A stretch of 64,000 nt of DNA from NCBI RefSeq assembly GCF_021440515.1, contig NZ_JAKCMV010000049.1, forward strand, positions 94,465 to 158,464, in the 5' to 3' direction. The position numbers and the translations under genes are program-made. The notes below the pieces were generated by a model, which was not told the DNA's origin, did no database searches, and saw only the letters and a program-made list of their open reading frames with translations. The DNA is from Enterobacter asburiae. GTDB lineage: Bacteria > Pseudomonadota > Gammaproteobacteria > Enterobacterales > Enterobacteriaceae. Below are positions 41,140 to 51,341 of this stretch, piece after piece (the first letter of the stretch is position 1; each line of letters starts with the position of its first letter).

Positions 41140-41187
41140 ATACTACATATAGGGGGTTTGCGATAAGAGAAACGCTATATGGTGAGT
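41140..41187. promoter_or_regulatory. Tandem NrdR boxes of nrdA
   Basis: ATACTACATATAGGGG (41140-41155) and ACGCTATATGGTGAGT (41172-41187) resemble the NrdR consensus ACACWATATWTTGTGT around a CTA-ATAT core. They are 32 bases apart start to start, about three helical turns, the usual layout for NrdR pairs. They directly abut the DnaA boxes. The remaining bases to 41407 hold no gene and no recognised site. Confidence 0.7.
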
Positions 41188-41407
41188 ATTCTAGTATCGA
41201 TTCATTTCAGCACAAGGGTTGATTTTGACGTTAAATTGAGGTTGTCAAAGGGTGAAAAAGGCTAAGTCCTCGTGCTGTAAGGCCTGGAAGAGATGTCAAT
41301 ATTCCAGAAAAAAAATACAAAATTTGATCGAGTGCTGATTTCTTCAACGGGAGGGCAGGATTGCGCAACGTGATGTCGCGCAACCTTTATAAGATTATTC
41401 GATGACG

Positions 41408-42136
41408 TTAGTCGTTTTTAGCGGTTGTGTGCAACATATAATTAACATCTACGCCCGGTCCGAGCTTGAATTTGTCCAGCACCGGATTGTAGTGCAGGCC
41501 GGTGATGTGCTGCTCTTTAAGCCACGTCTGGTCAACCCAGCTCAATAATTCCGCAGGCTTAATGAATTTCTTCACGTCGTGCGTCCCTTTTGGCACCATG
41601 CGCAGCACGTATTCCGCGCCGACTACCGCCATCAGCCAGGCTTTGCCGTTGCGGTTAATGGTGGAGAAGAAGACCTGACCGCCCGGTTTCACCAGTTTTG
41701 CACAGGCGTTGACCACGGACTGCGGATCGGGGACGTGTTCGAGCATCTCCATGCAGGTGACAACATCGTATTGATGGGCGTGTTTGGCTGCGTGCTCTTC
41801 AACGGTTTCCTGTACATAGTCCACCTGTACGCCGGATTCGAGCGCGTGCAGCCGTGCAACCTGTAGCGGTTCAAAGCCCATGTCCAGGCCCGTCACGGTC
41901 GCGCCTTCGCGGGCCATGCTCTCCGCCAGGATGCCGCCGCCGCAGCCGACGTCGAGCACCTTTTTACCGAACAGACCGCCGGAACGCTCCGCGATATAGC
42001 CCAGACGCAGCGGATTAATGCGATGCAGGGGTTTGAACTCACCTTCGAGATCCCACCAGCGGGACGCCACCGCTTCAAACTTGGCAATCTCTTCGTGGTC
42101 AACGTTGTGAGCCACCGGGGATTTTTCGGCATTCAT
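41408..42136 (-). CDS. ubiG: Ubiquinone biosynthesis O-methyltransferase UbiG
   Basis: UbiG has 242 residues against 240 in E. coli. The SAM-binding motif [16 protein letters not shown] is at about residues 60-75, with post-I motif [11 protein letters not shown]. It carries out both O-methylations of ubiquinone synthesis at the membrane surface. It is divergent from gyrA across 133 bases. In E. coli the autotransporter gene yfaL lies between ubiG and nrdA; it is absent here. Confidence 0.96.
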   Translation of the reverse strand: MNAEKSPVAHNVDHEEIAKFEAVASRWWDLEGEFKPLHRINPLRLGYIAERSGGLFGKKVLDVGCGGGILAESMAREGATVTGLDMGFEPLQVARLHALESGVQVDYVQETVEEHAAKHAHQYDVVTCMEMLEHVPDPQSVVNACAKLVKPGGQVFFSTINRNGKAWLMAVVGAEYVLRMVPKGTHDVKKFIKPAELLSWVDQTWLKEQHITGLHYNPVLDKFKLGPGVDVNYMLHTTAKND

Positions 42137-42185
42137 GGACGCGTTTACTCCGTAATTTAAAGACGGTCAAAGTATATCAGGATAA

Positions 42186-42225
42186 TAAACCAAATTGGTT
42201 TATAACCCTCCGGCTGTGTTATAAT
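42186..42225 (+). promoter_or_regulatory. gyrA promoter with overlapping 17-base palindrome
   Basis: TATAAT at 42220-42225 is a consensus -10 box for gyrA. The -35 zone is covered by TAAACCAA-A-TTGGTTTA (42186-42202), a perfect 8-base inverted repeat around a central A. gyrA expression in E. coli rises on DNA relaxation through the -10 region; a protein binding this palindrome is inference. Confidence 0.65.
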
Positions 42226-42269
42226 TTGCGACCTTTGAATCCGGGATACAGTAGAGGGATAGCGGTTAG

Positions 42270-44906
42270 ATGAGCGACCTTGCGAGAGAAATTACACCGG
42301 TCAACATCGAGGAAGAGCTGAAGAGCTCCTATCTGGACTATGCGATGTCGGTCATTGTTGGCCGTGCGCTGCCGGACGTCCGCGATGGCCTGAAGCCGGT
42401 ACACCGTCGCGTACTATACGCCATGAACGTATTGGGCAATGACTGGAATAAAGCCTATAAAAAATCTGCCCGTGTCGTTGGTGACGTAATCGGTAAATAC
42501 CATCCACATGGTGATTCCGCGGTGTACGACACCATCGTCCGTATGGCGCAGCCATTCTCGCTGCGCTACATGCTGGTAGATGGTCAGGGTAACTTCGGTT
42601 CTATCGACGGCGACTCCGCCGCGGCAATGCGTTATACGGAAATCCGTCTGGCGAAAATTGCCCATGAACTGATGGCCGACCTGGAAAAAGAAACGGTTGA
42701 TTTCGTTGATAACTATGACGGCACGGAAAAAATCCCTGACGTGATGCCAACGAAAATCCCTAACCTGCTGGTGAACGGTTCGTCCGGTATCGCCGTAGGT
42801 ATGGCCACCAACATTCCACCGCACAACATCACGGAAGTGATCAACGGCTGCCTGGCCTATATCGACGATGAAGACATCAGCATTGAAGGGCTGATGGAAC
42901 ACATCCCGGGCCCGGACTTCCCGACGGCGGCAATCATCAACGGTCGTCGCGGTATCGAAGAAGCGTACCGCACGGGCCGTGGCAAAATTTATATCCGCGC
43001 CCGCGCGGAGGTGGAAGCGGACGCTAAAACCGGCCGTGAAACCATCATTGTTCACGAGATCCCGTATCAGGTGAACAAAGCCCGTCTGATTGAAAAAATC
43101 GCCGAGCTGGTTAAAGAAAAACGTGTTGAAGGTATCAGCGCGCTGCGTGACGAGTCCGATAAAGACGGGATGCGCATCGTGATTGAAATCAAACGCGACG
43201 CGGTAGGCGAGGTTGTGCTGAACAACCTGTACTCCCAGACTCAGCTTCAGGTCTCCTTCGGTATCAACATGGTTGCGCTGCACCACGGTCAGCCGAAGAT
43301 CATGAACCTGAAAGAGATCCTGAGCGCGTTTGTGCGTCACCGCCGTGAAGTGGTGACTCGCCGTACTATCTTTGAACTGCGTAAAGCGCGCGACCGTGCC
43401 CATATCCTTGAAGCACTGGCCGTGGCGCTGGCTAACATCGATCCAATCATTGAGCTTATCCGCCGCGCGCCGACCCCGGCCGAAGCGAAAGCAGGATTGG
43501 TCGCTCAGCCGTGGGCGCTGGGTAACGTAGCGGCAATGCTGGAACGTGCTGGCGATGACGCGGCGCGTCCAGAGTGGCTGGAGCCGGAGTTCGGCGTGCG
43601 TGACGGTCAGTACTATCTGACTGAACAGCAGGCCCAGGCGATTCTGGATCTGCGTTTGCAGAAACTGACCGGTCTTGAGCACGAAAAACTGCTCGACGAG
43701 TACAAAGAGCTGCTGGAACAGATTGCCGAGCTGCTGCATATCCTGGGTAGCGCAGATCGCCTGATGGAAGTGATTCGTGAAGAGCTGGAGCTGGTCCGCG
43801 ATCAGTTCGGCGACGAGCGTCGCACCGAAATCACCGCGAACACCTCTGATATCAACATTGAAGACCTGATCAACCGTGAAGACGTGGTCGTCACCCTGTC
43901 TCACCAGGGCTATGTGAAGTATCAGCCGTTGACCGACTACGAAGCACAGCGTCGTGGCGGTAAAGGGAAATCGGCGGCACGTATTAAAGAAGAAGACTTT
44001 ATCGACCGCCTGCTGGTGGCGAACACCCACGACACGATCCTCTGCTTCTCAAGCCGTGGTCGTCTGTACTGGATGAAAGTCTATCAGCTGCCGGAAGCGA
44101 GCCGTGGCGCGCGTGGTCGTCCAATCGTTAACCTGCTGCCGCTGGAAGCGAACGAACGTATCACCGCAATTCTGCCGGTACGCGAATACGAAGAAGGTGT
44201 GAACGTCTTCATGGCGACCGCCAGCGGTACGGTGAAGAAAACCGCGCTGACCGAGTTCAGCCGTCCACGTTCTGCCGGTATTATCGCGGTGAACCTGAAC
44301 GAAGGCGACGAGCTGATTGGCGTTGACCTGACCTCCGGTACTGATGAAGTCATGCTGTTCTCTGCGGCCGGTAAAGTGGTGCGCTTCAAAGAGAACGCGG
44401 TACGTGCGATGGGTCGTACGGCGACCGGCGTTCGCGGTATCAAGCTGGCGGGCGAAGACGCGGTCGTCTCCCTGATTGTTCCGCGCGGTGAGGGTGCAAT
44501 CCTGACCGTGACGCAGAACGGTTACGGTAAACGTACCGCCGAAAGCGAGTACCCGACCAAGTCCCGCGGCACGCAGGGCGTTATCTCTATCAAAGTGACC
44601 GAGCGCAACGGTTCCGTTGTGGGCGCGGTGCAGGTAGACGATACCGACCAGATCATGATGATCACCGATGCCGGTACGCTGGTGCGTACGCGCGTGTCCG
44701 AGATCAGCGTGGTTGGCCGTAACACCCAGGGCGTGATCCTCATCCGTACTGCGGAAGACGAAAACGTGGTGGGCTTGCAGCGCGTGGCTGAACCTGTAGA
44801 CGACGAAGAGCTTGACTCTATCGACGGCAGCGTGGCGGAAGGCGATGATGAAATCGCGCCGGAAGCGGACACTGACGACGATGCAGCGGACGACGCTGAC
44901 GAGTAA
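42270..44906 (+). CDS. gyrA: DNA gyrase subunit A
   Basis: GyrA has 878 residues. With GyrB it introduces negative supercoils. The catalytic tyrosine is Y122 ([10 protein letters not shown]). The quinolone-determining region [13 protein letters not shown] has wild-type S83 and D87. The DNA-wrapping domain carries the GyrA box QRRGGKGK. The acidic C-terminal tail is a little longer than in E. coli. An intrinsic terminator follows. Confidence 0.98.
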   Translation: MSDLAREITPVNIEEELKSSYLDYAMSVIVGRALPDVRDGLKPVHRRVLYAMNVLGNDWNKAYKKSARVVGDVIGKYHPHGDSAVYDTIVRMAQPFSLRYMLVDGQGNFGSIDGDSAAAMRYTEIRLAKIAHELMADLEKETVDFVDNYDGTEKIPDVMPTKIPNLLVNGSSGIAVGMATNIPPHNITEVINGCLAYIDDEDISIEGLMEHIPGPDFPTAAIINGRRGIEEAYRTGRGKIYIRARAEVEADAKTGRETIIVHEIPYQVNKARLIEKIAELVKEKRVEGISALRDESDKDGMRIVIEIKRDAVGEVVLNNLYSQTQLQVSFGINMVALHHGQPKIMNLKEILSAFVRHRREVVTRRTIFELRKARDRAHILEALAVALANIDPIIELIRRAPTPAEAKAGLVAQPWALGNVAAMLERAGDDAARPEWLEPEFGVRDGQYYLTEQQAQAILDLRLQKLTGLEHEKLLDEYKELLEQIAELLHILGSADRLMEVIREELELVRDQFGDERRTEITANTSDINIEDLINREDVVVTLSHQGYVKYQPLTDYEAQRRGGKGKSAARIKEEDFIDRLLVANTHDTILCFSSRGRLYWMKVYQLPEASRGARGRPIVNLLPLEANERITAILPVREYEEGVNVFMATASGTVKKTALTEFSRPRSAGIIAVNLNEGDELIGVDLTSGTDEVMLFSAAGKVVRFKENAVRAMGRTATGVRGIKLAGEDAVVSLIVPRGEGAILTVTQNGYGKRTAESEYPTKSRGTQGVISIKVTERNGSVVGAVQVDDTDQIMMITDAGTLVRTRVSEISVVGRNTQGVILIRTAEDENVVGLQRVAEPVDDEELDSIDGSVAEGDDEIAPEADTDDDAADDADE

Positions 44907-44921
44907 TGTCTCCTGACGCAA

Positions 44922-44952
44922 AAAAGGGCCGGATTCCGGCCCTTTTCTTTTT
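44922..44952 (+). terminator. Rho-independent terminator of gyrA
   Basis: AAAAGGGCCGG (44922-44932), loop ATT, CCGGCCCTTTT (44936-44946), then CTTTTTC. A perfect 11-bp stem, 15 bases after the stop. Confidence 0.93.
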
Positions 44953-45043
44953 CAGTTGCAGACAAGTGAACGTTGCGACATGGCGCGTTTACCGCTACCT
45001 TAAACCTCATTCTTTTTGACCCCGACGGCGGAGCCTCGCCCCT

Positions 45044-47890
45044 TTGAAATACCTCGTTTCTTTTCGTACCACGCTAAAAGTTTCTCGCTATCTTTTTCGG
45101 GCGCTGGCGCTACTGCTTTGGCTGCTGGTGGCGCTGTTTTCGGTGTTTTACATCGTCAACGCGCTCCATCAGAAAGAGTCTGAGATCCGCCAGGAGTTTA
45201 ACCTCAGCTCCGATCAGGCCCAGCGCTACATTCAGCGCACCTCGGATGTGATGAAAGAGCTGAAGTACATCGCGGAAAACCGTCTGACGGCGGAAAACGG
45301 GGTGCTTGCCACGCGCGGTCGGAACGACAGGGCGGAAGTGCCGGATTTCGAGCCGCTGTTCCCGGATTCCGACTGTTCGGCGATGGGCAGTACCTGGCGC
45401 GGTTCGCTGGAATCGCTCGCCTGGTTTATGCGCTACTGGCGCGATAATTTCTCTGCCGCCTACGATCTCAACCGCGTGTTCCTGATTGGCAGTGAAAATC
45501 TGTGCATGGCTGACTTCGGCCTGCGGGATATCCCGGTTGAGCGCGACGATGCCCTGAAAAGCCTGCACGAACGTATCGTGAAGTACCGCAACGCGCCGCA
45601 GGACGAGCGCGGCAACAATATCTTCTGGATAAGCCAGGGGCCGCGCATGGGCGTGGGTTATTTCTATGCCCTGACGCCGGTCTATCTGGGCAATCGCCTG
45701 CAAGCGCTGCTGGGCATCGAACAAACCATCCGCATGGAAAACTTCTTCACTCCGGGCAGCCTGCCGATGGGGGTGACCGTTCTGGATGAAAACGGGCATA
45801 CGCTGATTTCGCTCACCGGGCCGGAAAACCGCCTGAAAGTAGATCCGCGCTGGATGCAGGAGCGCTCATGGTTTGGCTATACCTCCGGCTTCCGCGAGCT
45901 GGTGCTGAAGAAAAGCCTGCCGCCGTCCTCGCTGAGCATCGTCTATTCGGTGCCGGTGGACGTCGTGCTGGAGCGGATCCGCATCCTGATCCTGAACGCC
46001 ATTATTCTCAACGTGCTGGTCGGCATTGCGCTGTTTACCCTGGCGCGCATGTACGAGCGCAGGATCTTTATTCCTGCGGAAGTGGATGCCCAGCGCCTGG
46101 AAGAGCACGAGCAGTTTAACCGCAAGATTGTGGCCTCCGCGCCCGTCGGGATCTGCATTTTACGTACCCAGGACGGCACCAATATTCTGAGTAACGAGCT
46201 GGCGCATAACTATCTGAACATGCTGACGCACGAAGACCGGCAGCGGCTGACGCAAATTATCTGCGGTCAGCAGGTTAACTTCGTTGACGTGTTGACCAGC
46301 ACCCATACCAATCTGCAAATCAGCTTCGTTCATTCCCGCTATCGTAATGAAAACGTGGCGATTTGCGTGCTGGTGGATGTTTCCGCGCGCGTGAAGATGG
46401 AAGAGTCGTTGCAGGAGATGGCGCAGGCAGCGGAGCAGGCCAGCCAGTCGAAATCCATGTTCCTTGCCACCGTCAGCCACGAGCTGCGCACGCCGCTGTA
46501 CGGGATCATCGGTAACCTTGACCTGCTGCAAACCAAAGAGCTGCCGAACGGCGTTGAGCGTCTTGTGACCGCCATGAATAACTCGTCGAGCCTGCTGCTG
46601 AAAATCATCAGCGACATTCTCGATTTCTCCAAAATTGAGTCCGAGCAGCTGAAAATCGAGCCGCGCGAGTTCTCGCCGCGTGAGGTGATGAACCACATCA
46701 GCGCCAACTATCTGCCGCTGGTGGTGCGCAAACAGCTGGGTCTGTACTGCTTTATTGAGCCTGACGTGCCGCTGACGCTGCACGGGGATCCGATGCGCTT
46801 GCAGCAGGTCATTTCTAACCTGTTGAGTAACGCCATCAAATTTACCGATATCGGCTGTATCGTCCTGCACGTTTGCCGGGCAGGGGACTACCTCAGCATT
46901 CGCGTGCGTGATACGGGCGTGGGCATTCCGGCGAAAGAGGTGGTGCGCCTGTTTGACCCGTTCTTCCAGGTGGGTACAGGCGTCCAACGTAACTTCCAGG
47001 GCACCGGACTGGGTCTGGCGATCTGTGAAAAGCTGATCAGCATGATGGACGGGGATATTTCCGTTGATACCGAGCCCGGCATGGGAAGCCAGTTCACCAT
47101 TCGTATTCCGCTCTATTCGGCCCAGTATCCGGCGAAGTCCACCCTCGACGGGTTGAGCGATAAACGCTGCTGGCTGGCGGTGCATAACGCCTCGCTGAAT
47201 GATTTCCTCATGTCTCTGCTCGGCAACGGTGGGATACGCGTGTCGCGCTACGAAGGGCAGACGCCTGACGTGGAAGATGTGCTGATCACCGACGGCGAAC
47301 TTGAGCAGCCGTGGGCGGGAAGGGGCGTGGTGACCTTCTGCCGTCGTCATATCGGGATCCCGCTGGAGCGTGCTCCGGGGCAATGGGTACACAGCGTTGC
47401 CACGCCGCATGAGATTATGGCGCTGCTGGCGCGGATTTATCGCGTGGAGCTTGAAGAGAACGGTGGCACTGCGGCGCTGCCTTCGGCGGATTCACTGGCG
47501 TCGATGAACGACGATATGATGATTCTGGTGGTTGATGACCATCCGATTAACCGCCGGCTGCTGGCCGACCAGCTCGGTTCGCTGGGCTATCAGTGTAAAA
47601 CCGCCAACGACGGCGTGGACGCGCTGAACGTATTAAGCAAAAACCATATCGATATCGTGCTGAGCGACGTGAACATGCCAAACATGGACGGCTATCGTCT
47701 GACGCAGCGTATTCGCCAGCTGGGGCTGACGCTGCCGGTGGTGGGCGTGACGGCGAACGCGCTGGCAGAAGAGAAGCAGCGCTGTCTGGAGTCGGGAATG
47801 GACAGCTGTCTGTCAAAGCCGGTGACGCTGGACGTGCTGAAGCAGACGCTGTCGGTCTATGCCGAGCGGGTCAGGAAAACGAGAGTATAA
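45044..47890 (+). CDS. rcsC: Hybrid sensor kinase RcsC of the Rcs phosphorelay
   Basis: RcsC has 948 residues against 949 in E. coli. Membrane helices are at about 20-40 and 312-333, with a periplasmic domain between them. The histidine kinase domain has H479 in VSHELRTPL and ATPase motifs NLLSNAIKF, DTGVGIP and GTGLGLAI. The RcsC-specific ABL domain is at about 700-800, and the receiver (aspartate in VLSDVNMPNMDG) is at about 825-943. The start is TTG at 45044 with GGAG ten bases upstream, implying weak translation. It faces rcsB tail to tail. Confidence 0.96.
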   Translation: MKYLVSFRTTLKVSRYLFRALALLLWLLVALFSVFYIVNALHQKESEIRQEFNLSSDQAQRYIQRTSDVMKELKYIAENRLTAENGVLATRGRNDRAEVPDFEPLFPDSDCSAMGSTWRGSLESLAWFMRYWRDNFSAAYDLNRVFLIGSENLCMADFGLRDIPVERDDALKSLHERIVKYRNAPQDERGNNIFWISQGPRMGVGYFYALTPVYLGNRLQALLGIEQTIRMENFFTPGSLPMGVTVLDENGHTLISLTGPENRLKVDPRWMQERSWFGYTSGFRELVLKKSLPPSSLSIVYSVPVDVVLERIRILILNAIILNVLVGIALFTLARMYERRIFIPAEVDAQRLEEHEQFNRKIVASAPVGICILRTQDGTNILSNELAHNYLNMLTHEDRQRLTQIICGQQVNFVDVLTSTHTNLQISFVHSRYRNENVAICVLVDVSARVKMEESLQEMAQAAEQASQSKSMFLATVSHELRTPLYGIIGNLDLLQTKELPNGVERLVTAMNNSSSLLLKIISDILDFSKIESEQLKIEPREFSPREVMNHISANYLPLVVRKQLGLYCFIEPDVPLTLHGDPMRLQQVISNLLSNAIKFTDIGCIVLHVCRAGDYLSIRVRDTGVGIPAKEVVRLFDPFFQVGTGVQRNFQGTGLGLAICEKLISMMDGDISVDTEPGMGSQFTIRIPLYSAQYPAKSTLDGLSDKRCWLAVHNASLNDFLMSLLGNGGIRVSRYEGQTPDVEDVLITDGELEQPWAGRGVVTFCRRHIGIPLERAPGQWVHSVATPHEIMALLARIYRVELEENGGTAALPSADSLASMNDDMMILVVDDHPINRRLLADQLGSLGYQCKTANDGVDALNVLSKNHIDIVLSDVNMPNMDGYRLTQRIRQLGLTLPVVGVTANALAEEKQRCLESGMDSCLSKPVTLDVLKQTLSVYAERVRKTRV

Positions 47891-47914
47891 AAAAGGCCCG
47901 GAAGGGCCTTTTTT
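47889..47914. terminator. Bidirectional terminator between rcsC and rcsB
   Basis: AAAAAAGGCCC (47889-47899), loop GGAA, GGGCCTTTTTT (47904-47914): a perfect stem with T-runs readable on both strands. It overlaps the last two bases of rcsC. Confidence 0.9.
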
Positions 47915-47919
47915 ATTTA

Positions 47920-47987
47920 CCCGGCGGCGCTGCGCTTGCACGGGCCTACGGGTTCAGTAGGCCGGGTAAGCGCGAGCGCCACCCGGC
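47920..47987. repeat. BIME between rcsC and rcsB
   Basis: Two facing REP palindromes (47920-47949 and 47957-47987, the latter with GCCGGGTAAGCGCGAGCGCC) lie directly after the shared terminator. Confidence 0.88.
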
Positions 47988-48001
47988 ATTTAGAGGGACG
48001 A

Positions 48002-48652
48002 TCAGTCCTTGTCCGTCGCGCTCAGCGTTACGGAAGAGAGGTAGTTCAGCAGCGCGATATCGTTATCCACGCCCAGTTTCATCATTGCTGACTTCTTCTG
48101 GCTACTGATGGTTTTAATACTGCGGTTCAGCTTCTTGGCAATTTCCGTTACCAGGAAACCTTCTGCGAACAGACGCAGCACTTCACTCTCTTTTGGAGAC
48201 AGACGCTTGTCGCCGTAACCGCCCGCGCTGATTTTCTCCAGCAGACGGGAAACGCTTTCTGGCGTGAACTTCTTGCCTTTTTGCAGGGCCGCCAGCGCTT
48301 TTGGCAGGTCGGTTGGTGCGCCCTGTTTCAGGACGATCCCTTCGATATCCAGATCCAGCACGGCGCTTAGAATGGCCGGGTTGTTGTTCATGGTCAGAAC
48401 GATAATCGAAATGTCCGGGAAGTGACGTTTAATGTATTTGATGAGGGTGATCCCATCACCGTATTTATCTCCCGGCATGGAGAGATCGGTAATGAGCACG
48501 TGCGCATCAAGTTTAGGAAGGTTATTGATCAGTGCTGTGGAATCTTCAAATTCACCGACTACATTCACCCACTCGATCTGTTCAAGTGATTTGCGAATAC
48601 CGAACAGTACAATCGGATGGTCATCGGCAATAATTACGTTCATATTGTTCAT
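48002..48652 (-). CDS. rcsB: Response regulator RcsB
   Basis: This 216-residue protein equals E. coli. The receiver domain has phospho-acceptor D56 (VLITDLSMP), and a LuxR-type helix-turn-helix is at about 150-205 (KRLSPKESEVLRLFAEG). It activates capsule, stress and division genes and represses flhDC. The start at 48652 (MNNMNVIIADDHP) is the conserved one; the longer open frame overlaps rcsD. It lies 16 bases after the rcsD stop. Confidence 0.97.
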   Translation of the reverse strand: MNNMNVIIADDHPIVLFGIRKSLEQIEWVNVVGEFEDSTALINNLPKLDAHVLITDLSMPGDKYGDGITLIKYIKRHFPDISIIVLTMNNNPAILSAVLDLDIEGIVLKQGAPTDLPKALAALQKGKKFTPESVSRLLEKISAGGYGDKRLSPKESEVLRLFAEGFLVTEIAKKLNRSIKTISSQKKSAMMKLGVDNDIALLNYLSSVTLSATDKD

Positions 48653-48668
48653 GTATAAGGCTACCTTG

Positions 48669-51341
48669 CTACAGCAAGCTCTTGACGTAAGCGTCAATGT
48701 CGCTGATGTATTTTTCAATGCCAGAGGCATCTTTCTCACGAATTAGATGTTCCAGCGTTTCACATAACTGCTTGCCGGGAACCAGATTAAGCATGGCAAA
48801 CACCCCTTTAAGCCGGTGTGCTGTCTGCGCCAGCGCTGCGAAATCCTTCGCAGCGGACTCAGTATACAACCGCTTAACATCATCTGGTACTGTATCAACA
48901 AAGAGTGAATAGTAGCCGCTGGCATGGAGTTCGGCATTTTCGTCACCGCCCAGAGGGGACTCCAGGATCTCTTCTTGTGCCAGCTGTTCTTCTATAAGTT
49001 GTAATACAGCTTCCTGCATCGCGTTGCTCATATTAAAGTTGACGCGCACCTGGCCTGGGCCGATTTTTCGCACGCCTGGCTCATCATCGCTTAAAAGCAA
49101 GCCCGAGGCAGTAAGATTAGACGGATTATCAGTTAAAAAGAGATCAAATTCTTGACTCGTCAGCCTTTCATCCGGGGTGATGCAGGACGCGCCCCAGTTT
49201 TCTAACTGTCGCACCACGATATTACGGATCTCGTTTGAGGTCACATCCACCATCACCGTCACGTCGTCCAGCAGGCGCTCTTCATCTTCTTCCTGCGGAT
49301 TAGCCGCCATTTTCACGTGCAGAGAATAGCGGGTGCCGAGGGAATCGCGCGCTTTGATATTCAGGTGGCCGCCGAGCTTGCGCGCCACCTGATCGCAGAG
49401 CCAGAAGGTGAGGGCGTTGGCTTTACCGTAATGATCGCCCTGCGTGTCGTTCAGGAACGGGAAGTGCAGATTATCGATTTCGCTGGATGTGACCCCTTCA
49501 CCGGTATCCAGAATGCGGAACGTCAGGCGATCGTCCCCGGATTCATCGGTGCTGACTTCAAGTGTCACTTTGCCAATCTGCGTGGTGGTGACGGAATACT
49601 GGATCAGCATCAGCAGGATGCGGCGCAGCGCTTCACGGTCGCCGTGGCGTTCGTCGTTAGCGGGTAAGCGGTTGTTGATCAGCAGCTGAAGCCCTTTGCG
49701 TTTGATCACCGGCAGCACTTCAGGCACCACTTCGTCGATCAAATCCTGAGTGGAGAAGAGGGTAGAGCCGCCTTTCCAGGTGTCATTTTCCAGCATATTC
49801 GCCAGCTGAATTTCATCTACCAGACGGACCAGCGTATCGGCCCTGCTGGCCAGCTGATGGCTTTCCGGCGTGCTGATGGCCGCGGCCTGGCTTGCAAGGG
49901 ATTTCAAGGGCTGCTTAAACGCCTCGCCAATGTTCTGCATAAAGGCGGCGCGGCCCTGCTGGTTTTTCTCATACAGCCGCTGAGCCTGTTTGAGCTTTTT
50001 GTTCACCAGCACCTCGCGATCCTGATCGCGAATAACAAAGATTTGCGTGCGGGAGGCCACCTGACTGCGGAACTGCCGGATTTCGTACAGCTCGTTGTTG
50101 ATGGTCGCCTGAATCACCCCCTGATGCTGATCCGCCATGCTGGTGATGTTTTGCAGGTTCAGGTGCGGCAGCAGGTGATCGGCAATCTTGTTGCTCATCA
50201 CCGTGCGGTTCGCCTCCTGGTCGTGAACCAGCACGCCCAGCGGCAGAACGGAAATAATTTCTTCATTTAAGGCGCGTAAAACCCGCAGCTCGTTGCTGGT
50301 ACCGGCGGACACGGATGATGTTTCACTCGGGCGCCCTGGCTGGAAGCGGAAGGTGCTGTAGCCGAACAGCGCCAGCGCCAGCAGACCAATGTTAAGCAAA
50401 AGCGGCAGCAGGATGTTTTGCAGCGTGTCGAGCAGCAGCGTACCAAAAGGCACCTGCCACACCAGGCGCATCCCGGTGGAGTTCAGCGCGGAGGCAATTT
50501 CAATCTTCGCCCCGTTGAAGGAGATCGCCACGCTTTCGGCGCCCTCTTTATCGGACGGGTTACGCATGTTTTGCGTGCTGTTGTCCGGATCCAGGCGGAA
50601 GCTGTCCAGCGCCATATCGGGCGGGATCAGGTCGTTGATAGGCAGATCGAAGGCCACCACGGTTGCCAGATGTCCTGGCTGATTAAAGGTGGTACGCAGG
50701 GTGAAGTAGTGGCCGTTTTGCCAGGCCAGGCGACGCAGGGCGGAGAAACTTTCGCGCTCATCCAGCGCGTTGGCCTGCTGCAACATTTCGGCACGACGGG
50801 AATCCACGATGCTGCCCACGGTGGTCTCTTTAAAACCGGAGGAGAGATCTTTCAGCGGCAGGGTGGAGATCAGAATCATGCTGTTGTCCTGACCGTTCAG
50901 ATAGTACATCGACCAGGGCACGGTTTCGGCGCCCCAGAGGGTATCCAGATACGAGGAGATCCGCTGGGTCATTTCAAGCGTGGCGCTGTCGTGCGAGCCG
51001 AAAATGAGCGCTTCGGTTTTACGCTGCGGCTTTTCCAGGTAGTAAACGTCCTGCTTAAGGCGCGTTTCCTGTAATCCCTCGCCCGAGGAGGTCGATGGCG
51101 CGGCGGCGATATTGTCGTAGATTTGCCAGGTCGCATAGCGCCAGGTATCAATGCGCTTATGCACCGCATGGGTGATATCGACAATCTGGTAGCTTTTATC
51201 CTTGAGCCAGGCGTTGACCGCGCTTTGCACCATCACGCCCATCGTGACCAGCAGCACGACTATCAATAAAAGAAAGAAACGGGTGATGCTCCCGGGCAGA
51301 AGGGAAAATTTACTCGGAGCGGTAGTTTCTGACTGACTCAT
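48669..51341 (-). CDS. rcsD: Phosphotransfer protein RcsD
   Basis: This 890-residue protein equals E. coli. Membrane helices are at about residues 20-40 and 308-326 around a periplasmic domain. A degenerate kinase-like domain lacks a usable phospho-histidine. A C-terminal HPt domain has the transfer histidine in TAHRLKGVFAMLNL (family H842). It relays phosphate from RcsC to RcsB. The start at 51341 (MSQSETTAPSKF) removes a spurious upstream open stretch. Confidence 0.96.
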   Translation of the reverse strand: MSQSETTAPSKFSLLPGSITRFFLLLIVVLLVTMGVMVQSAVNAWLKDKSYQIVDITHAVHKRIDTWRYATWQIYDNIAAAPSTSSGEGLQETRLKQDVYYLEKPQRKTEALIFGSHDSATLEMTQRISSYLDTLWGAETVPWSMYYLNGQDNSMILISTLPLKDLSSGFKETTVGSIVDSRRAEMLQQANALDERESFSALRRLAWQNGHYFTLRTTFNQPGHLATVVAFDLPINDLIPPDMALDSFRLDPDNSTQNMRNPSDKEGAESVAISFNGAKIEIASALNSTGMRLVWQVPFGTLLLDTLQNILLPLLLNIGLLALALFGYSTFRFQPGRPSETSSVSAGTSNELRVLRALNEEIISVLPLGVLVHDQEANRTVMSNKIADHLLPHLNLQNITSMADQHQGVIQATINNELYEIRQFRSQVASRTQIFVIRDQDREVLVNKKLKQAQRLYEKNQQGRAAFMQNIGEAFKQPLKSLASQAAAISTPESHQLASRADTLVRLVDEIQLANMLENDTWKGGSTLFSTQDLIDEVVPEVLPVIKRKGLQLLINNRLPANDERHGDREALRRILLMLIQYSVTTTQIGKVTLEVSTDESGDDRLTFRILDTGEGVTSSEIDNLHFPFLNDTQGDHYGKANALTFWLCDQVARKLGGHLNIKARDSLGTRYSLHVKMAANPQEEDEERLLDDVTVMVDVTSNEIRNIVVRQLENWGASCITPDERLTSQEFDLFLTDNPSNLTASGLLLSDDEPGVRKIGPGQVRVNFNMSNAMQEAVLQLIEEQLAQEEILESPLGGDENAELHASGYYSLFVDTVPDDVKRLYTESAAKDFAALAQTAHRLKGVFAMLNLVPGKQLCETLEHLIREKDASGIEKYISDIDAYVKSLL

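Noticed and set aside
41361..41383. TTGCGC...GCGCAA repeat after ubiG as a terminator
   Set aside because: Short arms with a long loop and no T-run on the ubiG strand.
42414..44030. 538-codon reverse-strand open frame opposite gyrA
   Set aside because: Antisense shadow of a highly expressed gene, with no recognisable motif.
47918..47993. Palindromes after rcsC considered as CRISPR-like or mobile element ends
   Set aside because: They match the REP core found at five other places and are not spaced as an array; no transposase is near.
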